Source of the DNA: DASRAU01 sp035638075 | GTDB lineage: Bacteria > Acidobacteriota > Polarisedimenticolia > Gp22-AA2 | Direction: 5' to 3' | NCBI GenBank assembly: GCA_035638075.1 | Contig: DASRAU010000009.1 | Span: 1-64,000, forward strand | Length of the DNA: 64,000 bases | In this document: one piece after another, positions 7,610-16,694 of the stretch | Layout of the letters: the number at the start of each line of letters is the position of its first letter | Numbering within the stretch: position 1 is the first letter of the stretch | Notes under the pieces: generated by a model | Told to the model about the DNA's origin: nothing | The model's database searches: none | The model's input: only the letters and a program-made list of their open reading frames with translations | Made by a program: the position numbers and the translations under genes

Positions 7610-8077
7610 CTAGGCGCTCTTCGAACGAACCACGAGGTCCACGTCACAGTCGAGCACGTGGAGCAGCGCCAGCATCTGATCCACCGACTTGCGTGAATTC
7701 GTCTGATCGAGAAGCCGGTAGAGCTGCGAGGCGGAGGTCCCGAGCCGTCGGATGATTTCCCGCCGGCTCAGGCGGCTGGAAGCGATTCGCTTCTGCGCTT
7801 CCAGGGTGAGCTTATAGAGAAGGAGATCTCGCAGGTAGGCGGGATCCTGGTTGTACTCGAGGACCTGCTCGACGTGGACAGAGCCTTCCTGCCCCGAATC
7901 CAGGCGGTAGGTGAACCCCTCTCTCGCCAACTCCGTGTCCACGGAGACGCTGACGACGGTCGGCGCGCCGCGTGGCGTGCCGTGGAGCTTCGCGTAGGGG
8001 TACCACAACTCGGATTTCGCGGTCCGCACGCGGAATCCCTTCCTGCGATTGTTGAACGAGACACTCCGAATTCTCAT
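7610..8077 (-). CDS. XRE-type helix-turn-helix regulator
   Basis: 155 residues. The N-terminal half is strand-rich (R-I-R-S-V-S-F-N-N-R-R-K-G-F, then L-W-Y-P-Y-A-K-L) and the C-terminal half is an XRE-like helix-turn-helix: L-S-R-R-E-I-I-R-R-L-G-T-S-A-S-Q-L-Y-R-L-L-D followed by D-Q-M-L-A-L-L-H-V-L. The layout, a small beta domain followed by a lambda-repressor-like domain, fits a stand-alone DNA-binding protein or an antitoxin-like protein, but no toxin gene is adjacent. AAGG precedes ATG 8077 by 6 nt. Three ACC-N6-GGT palindromes lie 71-159 nt upstream and are candidate autoregulatory operators. Confidence 0.7.
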   Translation of the reverse strand: MRIRSVSFNNRRKGFRVRTAKSELWYPYAKLHGTPRGAPTVVSVSVDTELAREGFTYRLDSGQEGSVHVEQVLEYNQDPAYLRDLLLYKLTLEAQKRIASSRLSRREIIRRLGTSASQLYRLLDQTNSRKSVDQMLALLHVLDCDVDLVVRSKSA

Positions 8078-8111
8078 AAGGCACCTTCGGCTTCCAACTC
8101 GGCAATCAGGT

Positions 8112-8135
8112 CACGTCACGATAGACATGGACGTG
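8112..8135. promoter_or_regulatory. inverted repeat CACGTC-N12-GACGTG
   Basis: Perfect 6-bp arms separated by 12 nt, 35 nt upstream of the XRE-type gene start. It is close to where its promoter should lie. It may be chance in GC-rich DNA. Confidence 0.25.
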
Positions 8136-8147
8136 GCGGGGAGAATG

Positions 8148-8236
8148 GTCACCCTTCCAGGTGACGAAAATGAACCCGCCACGCCGCACCTTTCCCACAT
8201 CAAAGTGTTACCTGTCATGGTAACACCTGTCAAGGT
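8148..8236. promoter_or_regulatory. cluster of three ACC-N6-GGT palindromes, candidate operators
   Basis: Three dyads share ACC-N6-GGT: 8151-8162 (extended arms GTCACC/GGTGAC), 8210-8221 (arms GTGTTACC/GGTAACAC, 8 bp perfect) and 8225-8236. The last two are also direct repeats of ACCTGTCAWGGT spaced 15 bp, that is about one and a half helical turns. They lie between the XRE-type regulator and the terminator of the protease gene, a stretch with no other gene. Equal half-site spacing suggests one dimeric regulator, most simply the adjacent XRE protein. Confidence 0.5.
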
Positions 8237-8262
8237 TCGGGCGAATTGTCTCCGGCGGGGAC

Positions 8263-8295
8263 AAAAAAAGGGCGGGAGCCCGGAGGCTCCCGCCC
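8263..8295 (-). terminator. intrinsic terminator of the protease gene
   Basis: On the minus strand an 11-bp perfect stem (GGGCGGGAGCC with its complement, 8270-8280 and 8285-8295) with a 4-nt loop is followed by seven T residues (8263-8269). It lies 51 nt after the protease stop at 8346 and is the best classical terminator in the window. Confidence 0.9.
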
Positions 8296-8345
8296 ACACC
8301 CACCCTGCTGGTCCGAGGAGAATCAGCAGTCTCTGACGCGTTCCC

Positions 8346-10049
8346 TCAGCGGCAGGTCTTGCGGCCGTTCGGGCCCGTGCACTTGTTGCTGCAGCACTGG
8401 CTGTTGGCCGTGCAGGTCGAACCGGCCGGCGAGCAGCTGCTCTGGCAGTTCGGGGCGCTGGCGCAATCCGAGTCGGCGCAGTCGGTGTTGCCGTCGCAGT
8501 CGTTGTCCGCGCCGTCATTGCAGACCTCGGCCACCGGCGTGCAGCCGCCGCCCGGCGACAGGAACGGAGCGACCGACGCCCAGTAGTAGGCCAGGGCGCC
8601 GTCGACGGTCGCGTTGCTGGTCTGGTCGCAGTCGTCGTTGACGTTGGTGCCGCAGGCGCCGGAGAGCTGCCCCACCACCTGGCTCGACGAGTTCACCACC
8701 GACGAGCCGCTGCTGCCGCCCTCGGTGCCGCCGCCGGTGGTCCGGCTGTAGATGCGCTGGCCGCGCGGCCAGCCCTGGCAGGTTCCGGCGGAGGTGTCGG
8801 TGTGCTGCGTGGACCAGGCCTGCGGCGCCCAAGCCGGGTGGCTGATGCGCCACAGGTTCACGTTGTTGGTGTTGGCCACCGCCACGTTGTTCCAGCCGAG
8901 GAAGCTCGAGCCGGCCGGCGGCGCCGAGTTCAGGCGCAGCAGGGTGAAATCGCCGGCCGTGCCGGTCGCCTCGATGGTGGCGCCGAGACGCTGGATGCCG
9001 CCGGGGTTCGTCTGCGCCGGGCAGTTGGTGCTGCCGCAGGCGAGCGAGAACTGGAAGTACGCCTCCAGGGCGTTCGCCTCCTTGGCGCGGCTCATGCAGT
9101 GGTTGGCCGTCAGGAAGTGGGGGATCTGGGTCGAGTTGTCGGTGTCGTTCAGGAGCGTGCCGGTGCAGGTGTAGATGAACCCGCCGGAGACCCACTGCAT
9201 CAGGGCGGTGGCGCTCTTCGCGGCGTCGGCCGGCGTGCCGCTGTGGCACGAGGCGTTCTCGATGCAGGGCACGTTGAACGAGCAGAACGACTCGGTGGCG
9301 ATGCGCGTCGACTGCGCGAACGCCTTGCCGATGTGGGCGACGTCGCTGATGGTGAAGTTGATGCGCGACAGGTCGGCGGCGCCGCTGGGGCCGAAGTCCC
9401 GGATCATGACGATGCCGGTCTGGCCGAAGACGGTGTGCGTGTAGAAGTCGCCGTCACCGTTCGGGCCACGGCTGCCGTACGAGCCGAACGCCTGCCCCTC
9501 GGGGCTGAAGAAGTAGATGTCCGCGTCGGGAGGAAGGTTGAGCCCGGTGATGTGCACGCGGATCGCGCCCGCCTCGGGGGCCTGGATCGCCGCCGCCCAC
9601 ACGAACCCGCCGTCGGACGTGCCGCGCAGGAAGCCGCCGGCCACCGGACGCACCGCCTCGGTCAACTGGCGCGCGTCGAGGCCGGTGAAGCGCACCGCGA
9701 GGTTCAGCCCCTTGGTGCGGCCGATGACGCCGCGCGAGGCCTGCTCCGCCTTCTGCTGGCGCGCGAGGTCGTTCTTCTCGTCGGTCGTCAGCCTCAGGAC
9801 GATCGGGGCGTTGAGCACGTTGGCCGGCAGCTCGCCCATGAGGTACGCGTTGAGCTGCGACTGGGCGGCGATCTCCTCGTCGATCGTCGGCACCCCCATC
9901 ACCTGCTCGGAGCCGATGCTTTCGATGGAAGCCGCGGTCGGGGCGGCGACGTTGGTGGACGGGGCCAGCCCGAGCGCGACGACGGTGAGCGCGGCGGCGA
10001 CACCCAGGACCTTCGTGATCAGGACACCTCGGTTGGCACGAAGCAGCAT
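8346..10049 (-). CDS. secreted trypsin-like serine protease with Cys-rich C-terminal tail
   Basis: 567 residues. A signal peptide (about 1-36) precedes a roughly 210-residue beta-rich propeptide-like region. The S1-type protease domain (about 255-500) has the triad His317 (TANHC), Asp367 (GDFTLL) and Ser447 (GGSSGSS), and resembles the lysyl-endopeptidase branch. After it come an Asp/Cys-rich segment (510-529, C-N-D-G-A-D-N-D-C-D-G) of the MopE-like putative metal-binding type and a last 30-residue knot-like segment with six closely spaced Cys (S-T-C-T-A-N-S-Q-C-C-S-N-K-C). AAGGAGG 5 nt upstream fixes the start at ATG 10049. A strong terminator follows the gene. Confidence 0.85.
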   Translation of the reverse strand: MLLRANRGVLITKVLGVAAALTVVALGLAPSTNVAAPTAASIESIGSEQVMGVPTIDEEIAAQSQLNAYLMGELPANVLNAPIVLRLTTDEKNDLARQQKAEQASRGVIGRTKGLNLAVRFTGLDARQLTEAVRPVAGGFLRGTSDGGFVWAAAIQAPEAGAIRVHITGLNLPPDADIYFFSPEGQAFGSYGSRGPNGDGDFYTHTVFGQTGIVMIRDFGPSGAADLSRINFTISDVAHIGKAFAQSTRIATESFCSFNVPCIENASCHSGTPADAAKSATALMQWVSGGFIYTCTGTLLNDTDNSTQIPHFLTANHCMSRAKEANALEAYFQFSLACGSTNCPAQTNPGGIQRLGATIEATGTAGDFTLLRLNSAPPAGSSFLGWNNVAVANTNNVNLWRISHPAWAPQAWSTQHTDTSAGTCQGWPRGQRIYSRTTGGGTEGGSSGSSVVNSSSQVVGQLSGACGTNVNDDCDQTSNATVDGALAYYWASVAPFLSPGGGCTPVAEVCNDGADNDCDGNTDCADSDCASAPNCQSSCSPAGSTCTANSQCCSNKCTGPNGRKTCR

Positions 10050-10276
10050 CGATCCCTCCTTGTGGTGAGAAGACACGGCGACTTGGAGCTGGTGCGACGG
10101 GTTTGAGGCAGAGCTTCAGGGCGGGACGTACGGGACGAACTTCGAGCGAGCGTTGTACCGGCCAACGTCAACTGGCTCCCTCCAGACCGGATCGAAATCG
10201 GACCTGGTGCCCAGGACGCGCCTTGCAAGTGGCGGAACCGTACGCCCGATCCCCGGACCTGTCAATCAGTTTCGGG

Positions 10277-10975
10277 CTACGAGATGTTGCGGACGGTGCG
10301 GGCCGCATGGCGACGACCCCGACGAGGGGCGGCCCTGGGCTTGCGCCATTCCACCAGGAGGCCGGCACGGCGCTCGAGCGCGGCGGCGGGGCGCAGCCGG
10401 CCCAGGGCCCGGGGCGGAGCGACCGGGTAGTGACGCGCCATGTCGAGCGCGTACTGCAAGTGCCAGAGGTTCCTGGACGACGTGACCCATCCCGGGTCGC
10501 GGCGGGACAGGTCGAACGTCCCCGAGTGGCTCACGAGCGTCTTGCGGCCGTTGTCTTTGAAGTACTCGTGGAAATACGACATCGCCAGCTCGCGTACCGA
10601 CGCATAGACCGGGTCCCGCCAGCGCAGGACGGCATGGTTGGTCTTGCTGATGGCCCCCCAGCGGCCGCGCTCGAGAAACGGCGCCACCACGTGGTCGAAG
10701 TCGTCGCGGCGGGCCTTCAGGTCCACCAGCAGCGGCGGCCGACCGTGGAACCAGGAAGCCGCGGCCGCCAGGAGGGCCGCTTCGAGGCAGTGCGCCACCC
10801 CCGCCCGGATCACCCCCCGGGGCGACCGGCAGGTCTGCCCGTGCGTTTCGAAGTTGGTCGGGATCCGGTCGAGGTAGTCCTGGATGGCGGAGGGCGTGCG
10901 CAGCCGGCGGAAGAGCCGCCGCTCGTCCGCGGTCAGGTCCTCGAGGAAGCGCGGAGGAGGAACGCGACGCGCCAT
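10277..10975 (-). CDS. transglutaminase-like protein
   Basis: 232 residues, apparently cytoplasmic. A Cys-His-Asp arrangement is visible: Cys63 in G-V-A-H-C-L-E-A-A-L-L-A-A, His95 in D-F-D-H-V-V-A-P-F, and Asp121 in L-R-W-R-D-P-V-Y, with the conserved V-R-E-L-A-M-S-Y-F-H-E-Y block after it. This matches a bacterial transglutaminase/peptidase-like group of unknown substrate. The C-terminal 35 residues are Arg-rich and may be disordered. The start at 10975 follows a TATCCT box by 9 nt and lacks a Shine-Dalgarno sequence; the frame continues upstream but without family-like sequence. Confidence 0.6.
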   Translation of the reverse strand: MARRVPPPRFLEDLTADERRLFRRLRTPSAIQDYLDRIPTNFETHGQTCRSPRGVIRAGVAHCLEAALLAAAASWFHGRPPLLVDLKARRDDFDHVVAPFLERGRWGAISKTNHAVLRWRDPVYASVRELAMSYFHEYFKDNGRKTLVSHSGTFDLSRRDPGWVTSSRNLWHLQYALDMARHYPVAPPRALGRLRPAAALERRAGLLVEWRKPRAAPRRGRRHAARTVRNIS

Positions 10976-10984
10976 CGCCCGCGC

Positions 10985-10990
10985 AGGATA
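10985..10990 (-). promoter_or_regulatory. -10-like box TATCCT, candidate leaderless promoter
   Basis: Minus-strand TATCCT is 9 nt before ATG 10975, with no ribosome binding site between. It is part of the recurrent pattern of this window; no -35 was identified. Confidence 0.3.
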
Positions 10991-11210
10991 CAACGGCGGT
11001 GGACCTATGGCCGTCGTGACTTCTACGGGACCGGGGTTGACTCGCGGGACCGGGGCCGCGCAAGATTCCGCCTGATTCATCCACGCGCAGGGAGTCGGAG
11101 GACCACCGGCCGGTGCGAGCGGGGCCGGCGGCGATCCGACTCGAGGCATGAGCCCTGGTCCGGCCTGCGAAAGGCTGCGCGCATCCCGCCGCTTCTCAAC
11201 AGGAGTGTCC

Positions 11211-12398
11211 ATGCACCGTTTCTTTTCCGCACCCGTCCGGTTCGCACCACGCTTCGGCCTCGTCGCCCTCGGCCTCGCCGCACTCCTGGCGCTGCTGCCC
11301 GCCGCGCCAGCGCTGGCGCAGGGATTGACCCTGCCGCCGAGCGGCGACAACGAGAGGGCGATCGTCACGCAGTACATGGGGCCGGTGTCGGTGAGCGTCA
11401 ACTACTCCAGCCCCGACGTGCACGCTCCCGACGGCAGCGACCGCCACGGCAAGATCTGGGGCGGCCTCGTCCCGTACGGGTACAAGGAGGAGGGCTTCGG
11501 CACCTGCGGCAAGAAGTGCCCGTGGCGCGGCGGGGCCAACGAGAACACCGCCGTCACGTTCTCGCACGACGTGACGGTGGAAGGGAAGCCGCTGCCGGCC
11601 GGCACCTACGGCCTGCACTTCCTCGCCGGCGAGAAGGAGTGGACCGTCATCTTCTCGAAGAACTCCACCGCGTGGGGCTCATACTTCTACAACGAGTCGG
11701 AGGACGCGCTGCGCGTCAACGTGAAGCCGGCCGCGAACCCCTACCGCGAGTGGCTCACCTACGACTTCATCGACCGGCAGCCCGACTCGACCGTGCTGGC
11801 GCTGGAGTGGGAGGACCTGCGCGTCCCGATCGCCATCAAGCTGCCGAACATCTCCGAGGTCTACTACCAGGCCATGAAGCACGAGCTGCAGTCGTCGGCG
11901 GGATTCGACTACCACGGCTTCCAGCAGGCGGCCGACTACCTCGCCGAGCAGAAGGTGCACCTCGACGACGCCGAGCAGTGGGCGAAGACCGGGGCGGACC
12001 CGGCCCAGGGAGGAGAGGAGAACTTCAACACGCTGAGCACGCTGGCCAAGGTGCAGAAAGCGCAGGGCAAGACCGCCGAGGCGCAGGTGACCATGACCAA
12101 AGCGCTCGCCAGCCCGGCCACGTCCCCCGTGGACATCTACCAGTACGCCCGGCCGATGATCCGCGAAGGGAAGCCGCAGGAGGCGCTCGCCGTCTTCCAG
12201 GCGGCGTCGAAGCGCATGCCGAACAAGTGGCCGCTCGATCTCGGCATCGCCCGCTCGTACTCGGCGATGGGGGACTACAAGTCGGCGCTGAAGTTCGCGA
12301 AGCAGTCGCTGCTGGTCGCCCCGGATGACATCAACAAGGCGAACGTGCAGCGGATGATCGCCAAGCTGGAGAAGGGCGAGGACATGAACAAGCAGTAA
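11211..12398 (+). CDS. secreted DUF2911 protein with TPR-like repeats
   Basis: 395 residues. A signal peptide with a long Leu/Ala core ends near residue 37 (A-L-A-Q). The mature N-terminal domain (about 40-180) is DUF2911, recognisable from V-S-V-N-Y-S-S-P-D-V, the block W-G-G-L-V-P-Y-G, and P-A-G-T-Y-G-L-H-F. The C-terminal part (about 215-395) is helical with TPR spacing, for example A-K-V-Q-K-A-Q-G-K-T-A-E-A and L-G-I-A-R-S-Y-S-A-M-G-D-Y-K-S-A-L. DUF2911 proteins are common exported proteins of Acidobacteriota and Bacteroidota with no assigned reaction. AGGAG 5 nt before ATG 11211 fixes the start. Confidence 0.85.
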   Translation: MHRFFSAPVRFAPRFGLVALGLAALLALLPAAPALAQGLTLPPSGDNERAIVTQYMGPVSVSVNYSSPDVHAPDGSDRHGKIWGGLVPYGYKEEGFGTCGKKCPWRGGANENTAVTFSHDVTVEGKPLPAGTYGLHFLAGEKEWTVIFSKNSTAWGSYFYNESEDALRVNVKPAANPYREWLTYDFIDRQPDSTVLALEWEDLRVPIAIKLPNISEVYYQAMKHELQSSAGFDYHGFQQAADYLAEQKVHLDDAEQWAKTGADPAQGGEENFNTLSTLAKVQKAQGKTAEAQVTMTKALASPATSPVDIYQYARPMIREGKPQEALAVFQAASKRMPNKWPLDLGIARSYSAMGDYKSALKFAKQSLLVAPDDINKANVQRMIAKLEKGEDMNKQ

Positions 12399-12408
12399 CC
12401 GGGTTCAG

Positions 12409-12442
12409 GGGCGGCCGGGACCGCTCAGGTTCCCGGCCGCCC
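12409..12442. terminator. strong hairpin between convergent genes
   Basis: A perfect 12-bp stem (12409-12420 with 12431-12442) and a 10-nt loop fill the 47-nt gap between the DUF2911 gene and the carbonic anhydrase gene. It could stop transcription from both sides, although neither strand has a long T tract after it. Confidence 0.65.
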
Positions 12443-12445
12443 GCT

Positions 12446-13063
12446 TCAGACCCCGTCGAAGAAATCGACGACGCCGGTTTCGAGGGAGTACTCGGCGCCC
12501 ACCACGCGCAGCCCGTCGTGCTGCACCATGCGTTCGATGAGCTCCGAGCCGCGCGTCAGGAGCGACACCGAGCGGCTCACGTTGGCGCGCACCGCCTCGG
12601 AGGAGACGGTGCCGGGATCTCCCCCCGCCCCGTGCTGCGCGACGGCCGACTCCACCGCGGGCCGGACCCGATCGACGATGGCCTTGAACATCTCGGTGCG
12701 GCTGTCCGCCGGTCGGGCCAGCTCCTCGAGCGCCGCCTGGATGGCGCCGCACTGCGAGTGCCCGAGGACGACCACCAGGCGCGTGCCGAAGCGGGCGGCG
12801 GCGAACTCGATGCTCGCCACCTGCGACGGGGCGACGATGTTTCCCGCCACGCGGATGACGAAGAGATCGCCGAGCCCCTGGTCGAAGACGATCTCGGCCG
12901 GGACGCGCGAATCCGAGCAGCCGAGGACGATGGCGAACGGCTCCTGCCCGGTGGTCAGCGCGTTGCGCCGCTCGCGGTTCGACTGGTTGCGGCGCAGGTC
13001 CTCGACGAAGCGGCGGTTGCCGGCGCGCAGGCGCTCGAGCGCCGTCGCCGCCGCGACGATCAT
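12446..13063 (-). CDS. beta-class carbonic anhydrase
   Basis: 205 residues, cytoplasmic. The zinc and active-site residues of beta-carbonic anhydrases are present: Cys49, Asp51 and Arg53 in GCSDSR, then His102 and Cys105 in GHSQCGA. It interconverts carbon dioxide and bicarbonate. Length is normal for the compact bacterial form. The start at 13063 is supported by a G-rich AGGGGGGTGG ribosome binding site and by loss of similarity upstream. A TATACT hexamer about 70 nt upstream on the same strand is a possible -10. It is transcribed in the same direction as the ACT/permease genes but separated by about 90 nt. Confidence 0.92.
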   Translation of the reverse strand: MIVAAATALERLRAGNRRFVEDLRRNQSNRERRNALTTGQEPFAIVLGCSDSRVPAEIVFDQGLGDLFVIRVAGNIVAPSQVASIEFAAARFGTRLVVVLGHSQCGAIQAALEELARPADSRTEMFKAIVDRVRPAVESAVAQHGAGGDPGTVSSEAVRANVSRSVSLLTRGSELIERMVQHDGLRVVGAEYSLETGVVDFFDGV

Positions 13064-13152
13064 CGGGCCACCCCCCTGTTCGCCACGATTCTGCTCATGC
13101 CTCCCCCGCTGCGGCAATCCCGCCGAGTATATACAGGGGAGAACGACCACGT

Positions 13153-13538
<386 letters not shown>

Positions 13539-13551
<13 letters not shown>

Positions 13552-14933
13552 CGTTCTTTCCTCCACGCGCCGTCCCGGCGCCACCACGCGTAAGCCGGAA
13601 GCCCCAGCGCCACGAGCCCGAGCCCCAGGAGCGACTCCCGTGGTCGCTGCAGGAGCGTGCTGACGACGAAGGCGAGCGACATCAGGATGAACAGCGCCGG
13701 GGTCAAAGGGTACCCCCAGGCGCGATACGGCCGCGCTCGTCCGGGCTGGGTGTATCGCAGCACGAAGACGGCGAGCCCGTTTCCCGCGTGGAAGAGAAAC
13801 GTCGCGAAGATGGTGTAGGTGCCGAGCTGCTCGTACGAGCCGCTGCAGGCGAGCACGCTCGCCCACAGCGCCTGCGCGACGAGGGCCGGCCCGGGCGTGC
13901 GATGCACCGGATGAATGCGGGCGAGCGAGCGGAAGAAGAGCCCGTCCTGCGCCATCGGCAGGTAGATGCGCGCCGCGGTCAGGATGCAGGTGGCGAGGCA
14001 GCCGAGGATCGACACCAGCACCGCCGCCGACATGAGACGCCCGCCGAGGCCGCCGAAAAGGGCGGTCGCCGCCGCTTCGCCGAGGCGCGGCGCGTCCCCG
14101 AGAGCGCGCGGCGGCAGGGCGCGCAGGTAGACGACGTTCACGAGAGCGTAAAGAAGGATGGTCGCGACCACCCCGAGGATCATGCCGCGCGGCAGGTTTC
14201 TCGACGGGTCGCGGATCTCGCCGGCGGCGAAGCCGGCCTGGTAGAAGCCGTCGTAGCACCAGAGGACGCCGATCATCCCGACCGCGAGCGCGGACCACGG
14301 CAGCCCGGGAGGCAGCGGCTGGCGCCACGGGTCGGGGGCCGCCGGCGCGGCCGCGAGTCCGAAGCCGATGAAGGCGAGCAGCGAGCCGATCTTCACCGCC
14401 CCGATGGCGTTCTGCAGGCCGGCGCCGGCGCGCAGCCCGAAATAGTTGATGAACGTGATGGTCGCGATCAGCGCCGCGCCCCCCGCCTGGCTCCCCTGGA
14501 TGCTCCAGGTCGCACCGCCGAACGGCACCGCGACCAGCGTGTGCGACGAGGAGAGGGCCGGCCAGATCGTCCCCAGCCCGTCCGCACCCGCCACGCTGAT
14601 GTAGGCGATCACGCCCGACTGGATGACCAGGAACGCGGTCCAGCCGTAGAGGAACCCCCAGAGGGGTCCGTACGCTTCCTTCAGGTACTGGTACTGGCCT
14701 CCCGCCTCCGGGAACATGGTCCCGAGCTCGCAATACGTGGCGACGCCGGCGAGGCAGAGGAGGCCTCCGGCGATCCACAACGGCAGCATCAGCCAGGGAT
14801 GCGGCACGGCGCGCGGCACGATGCCGGCGGCGATGAAGATCGCCGACCCGACCAGGCAGTTGAAGGTGATGAAGGCGACGTCGAGGGTTCCGAGACCCCT
14901 GACGAGAGTCGTGCCCCCTTCGCCCGCGTTCAC
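13539..14933 (-). CDS. APC-family amino acid permease
   Basis: 464 residues with about 12 hydrophobic helices. The N-terminus has the APC signature N-C-L-V-G-S-A-I-F-I-A-A-G-I-V-P at the unwound first helix, and helix 6-7 contains G-V-L-W-C-Y-D-G-F-Y-Q-A-G, as in LAT/SLC7-like transporters. It should be an inner-membrane amino acid/polyamine transporter; substrate cannot be read from sequence. The gene starts with GTG 14933, 31 nt after the DUF2071 stop, and runs 13 nt into the ACT-domain gene, consistent with one operon (YihY, DUF2071, permease, ACT). Confidence 0.85.
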
Positions 14934-14964
14934 ATGGAGTCCGGTGCGCGCGCCGGACGGCGGA

Positions 14965-15690
14965 TCAGCCGATGCGGTGGCGCTGCCGGACGATGACGGA
15001 AGAGCCGTCGGCCGTCAAGGCGGTGCGGGGCGGGAAGCAGAGCGCTTCCATGAACTCCGGCCCGAACAGGCGGGGGATGTCGGCCTCGAGCGTGGCCGCG
15101 TCGCCGCGGAACAGGCGCCAGCGCGGGTGCTCGATCTGGAACTCGTACGTCGAGCCGTGCTTCTGCGTGAAGCCCCAGGAGCGATCCAGGAGGAACGCTT
15201 CTTCGCTCTCCTCCTCCACCGCGATCGGGGGGCCCTGGGAGCGGACCGACAGGCTCTCCCAGGCGCCGCGCCGCCTCCAGCCGTAGGTGAGCAGCCGGCC
15301 GTCGTGGCCGGCGGCCGACAGGGCCGCATGCCGCATCGGCAGGACCAGGCCGCCGTCGCCGAACAGGCTCTTCGCCAGGAACGCGAAGACCCGCCCCGAC
15401 GACAGCTCCTTGATGAGGGCGATGCCGCGCCGCCAGGCGCCGCCGGCGTGGCGGCGCACGTGGAAGCCGAGGTTCACCTCGATCGCCTCGGCGAGGAACG
15501 GCAACGACACGCCGAGGAAGCGCGGGCGCAGGAAGCGCAGGCCGGTGATGGTGACGAAGTGCCTGCCCTGCCAGTCGTCCAGCTCGCACCCGGGGGGCAC
15601 GCGATCGGCCAGCACCGAGCGATCGACCTCGTAGTTGAGGATGGCGAGATCCCGGCAGGCGGCCGTCATGAGGAGCGACTTGCGGCTCAT
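14965..15690 (-). CDS. DUF2071 protein (acetoacetate decarboxylase-like fold)
   Basis: 241 residues. The sequence M-T-A-A-C-R-D-L-A-I-L-N-Y-E-V-D near the start, V-P-P-G-C-E-L-D, the F-V-T-I-T-G-L-R-F-L-R block and V-N-L-G-F-H-V-R-R identify DUF2071/YqjF. Members share the acetoacetate decarboxylase beta-cone fold but usually lack the Schiff-base Lys, and their function is unknown. It begins with ATG 15690 overlapping the YihY stop (ATGA) and is followed after 31 nt by the permease. Confidence 0.8.
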   Translation of the reverse strand: MSRKSLLMTAACRDLAILNYEVDRSVLADRVPPGCELDDWQGRHFVTITGLRFLRPRFLGVSLPFLAEAIEVNLGFHVRRHAGGAWRRGIALIKELSSGRVFAFLAKSLFGDGGLVLPMRHAALSAAGHDGRLLTYGWRRRGAWESLSVRSQGPPIAVEEESEEAFLLDRSWGFTQKHGSTYEFQIEHPRWRLFRGDAATLEADIPRLFGPEFMEALCFPPRTALTADGSSVIVRQRHRIG

Positions 15691-16688
15691 GCGCGCGACA
15701 CGATCCTCCTCGGGCCCACGGAGACCGGCGGCGGCTCCGGAGAGAACTCCTTCACGAAGGCGCGCGTCACCTCGGCTCCGAGCAGGAGGATTTGCGTGGA
15801 CCAGTAGACCCAGACCAGCACCACGATCACCGAGCCCGCGGCGCCGTAGGAGGAGATGAAGGAGCTGCCCGCGAAATACGGTCCGACCAGGGTCTTCCCC
15901 ACGACGAAGAGCGCGGCCGCGACCGCGGCGCCGGCCCAGACGTCGCGCCACGGCAGCCGCTCGTACGGCATGAACTTGTAGATCATCGCGAACAGGAAGG
16001 AAATCACCACGAGCGAGATGCCGACGTCGGCGATCTTCCAGATCCAGTCGGGGCCCGGCAGGACGCCGCTGGCGAACTTCGAGACCGCGCTCAAGGCGGC
16101 GCTGATCACCAGGGCGACCAGCAGCAGGAAGGCGAACCCGAGGACGAGCCCGGCGGAGATCAGCCGCTGCGTGACGAAGTCGCGCACGGCGTTGGTGTGC
16201 TGCAGCGGAGTGACGCGCCAGACGGTGTCGAGCGCCGCCTGCAGCTCGAGGAACGCCCCGGTCGCGCCGGCGAAGAAGGTGGCGATCCCGGCGATCATCA
16301 CGAGCGCGCTCGGCGAGGTCTTCGCGGCGGCGGCCAGCATCCCTTCGATGGTCTGCGCGCCCTCGGGCCCCATCAGCGAGGCGATCTGCCCGATGATCTG
16401 GCTGCGCACCTGGTCCGATCCCCACACCAACCCCCCCACCGCGATGGCGATGATGAGCACCGGCGCGAGCGCGAACAGGGTGTAGTAGGCCAGCGCCGCC
16501 CCCATCCTGGGGATGTTGTCGGACCACCAGCCCGCGAAGGAATTCACCGCCACGCGCCCGAGCCGGGTCCGTCCGAGGCGGCCAAAGGTCCGGTCGGCGA
16601 GCCTGTGCAGCCCGCTCTTCGGGGGCTCGGGCGGCAGGGCGGGGCGATCGGGTGGCGGCGCGGGTCGGCGGGGTCGCTCGGGCTCCAT
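15687..16688 (-). CDS. YihY/virulence factor BrkB family membrane protein
   Basis: 333 residues. A Pro-rich cytoplasmic N-tail (about 1-25) is followed by six hydrophobic segments. The family motif D-N-I-P-R-M-G-A-A-L-A-Y-Y-T-L-F-A-L-A-P is at residues 57-76, and W-R-D-V-W-A-G-A lies before the penultimate helix. YihY/BrkB proteins are inner-membrane proteins once mistaken for RNase BN; their role is unsettled, with transport or envelope functions proposed. The ATG lies 6 nt after a TAGAAT box, suggesting that this operon begins with a leaderless transcript. Confidence 0.88.
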   Translation of the reverse strand: MEPERPRRPAPPPDRPALPPEPPKSGLHRLADRTFGRLGRTRLGRVAVNSFAGWWSDNIPRMGAALAYYTLFALAPVLIIAIAVGGLVWGSDQVRSQIIGQIASLMGPEGAQTIEGMLAAAAKTSPSALVMIAGIATFFAGATGAFLELQAALDTVWRVTPLQHTNAVRDFVTQRLISAGLVLGFAFLLLVALVISAALSAVSKFASGVLPGPDWIWKIADVGISLVVISFLFAMIYKFMPYERLPWRDVWAGAAVAAALFVVGKTLVGPYFAGSSFISSYGAAGSVIVVLVWVYWSTQILLLGAEVTRAFVKEFSPEPPPVSVGPRRIVSRA

Positions 16689-16694
16689 GGAGGA

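Noticed and set aside
7600..8077. Toxin-antitoxin pair with the XRE-type protein
   Set aside because: No toxin-like gene is adjacent; the neighbour is a converging MOSC gene and a gene-free stretch.
10050..10276. Small RNA or gene in the gap upstream of the protease
   Set aside because: No coherent reading frame or RNA structure is apparent; a TTGACG hexamer at 10166-10171 on the minus strand has no matching -10.
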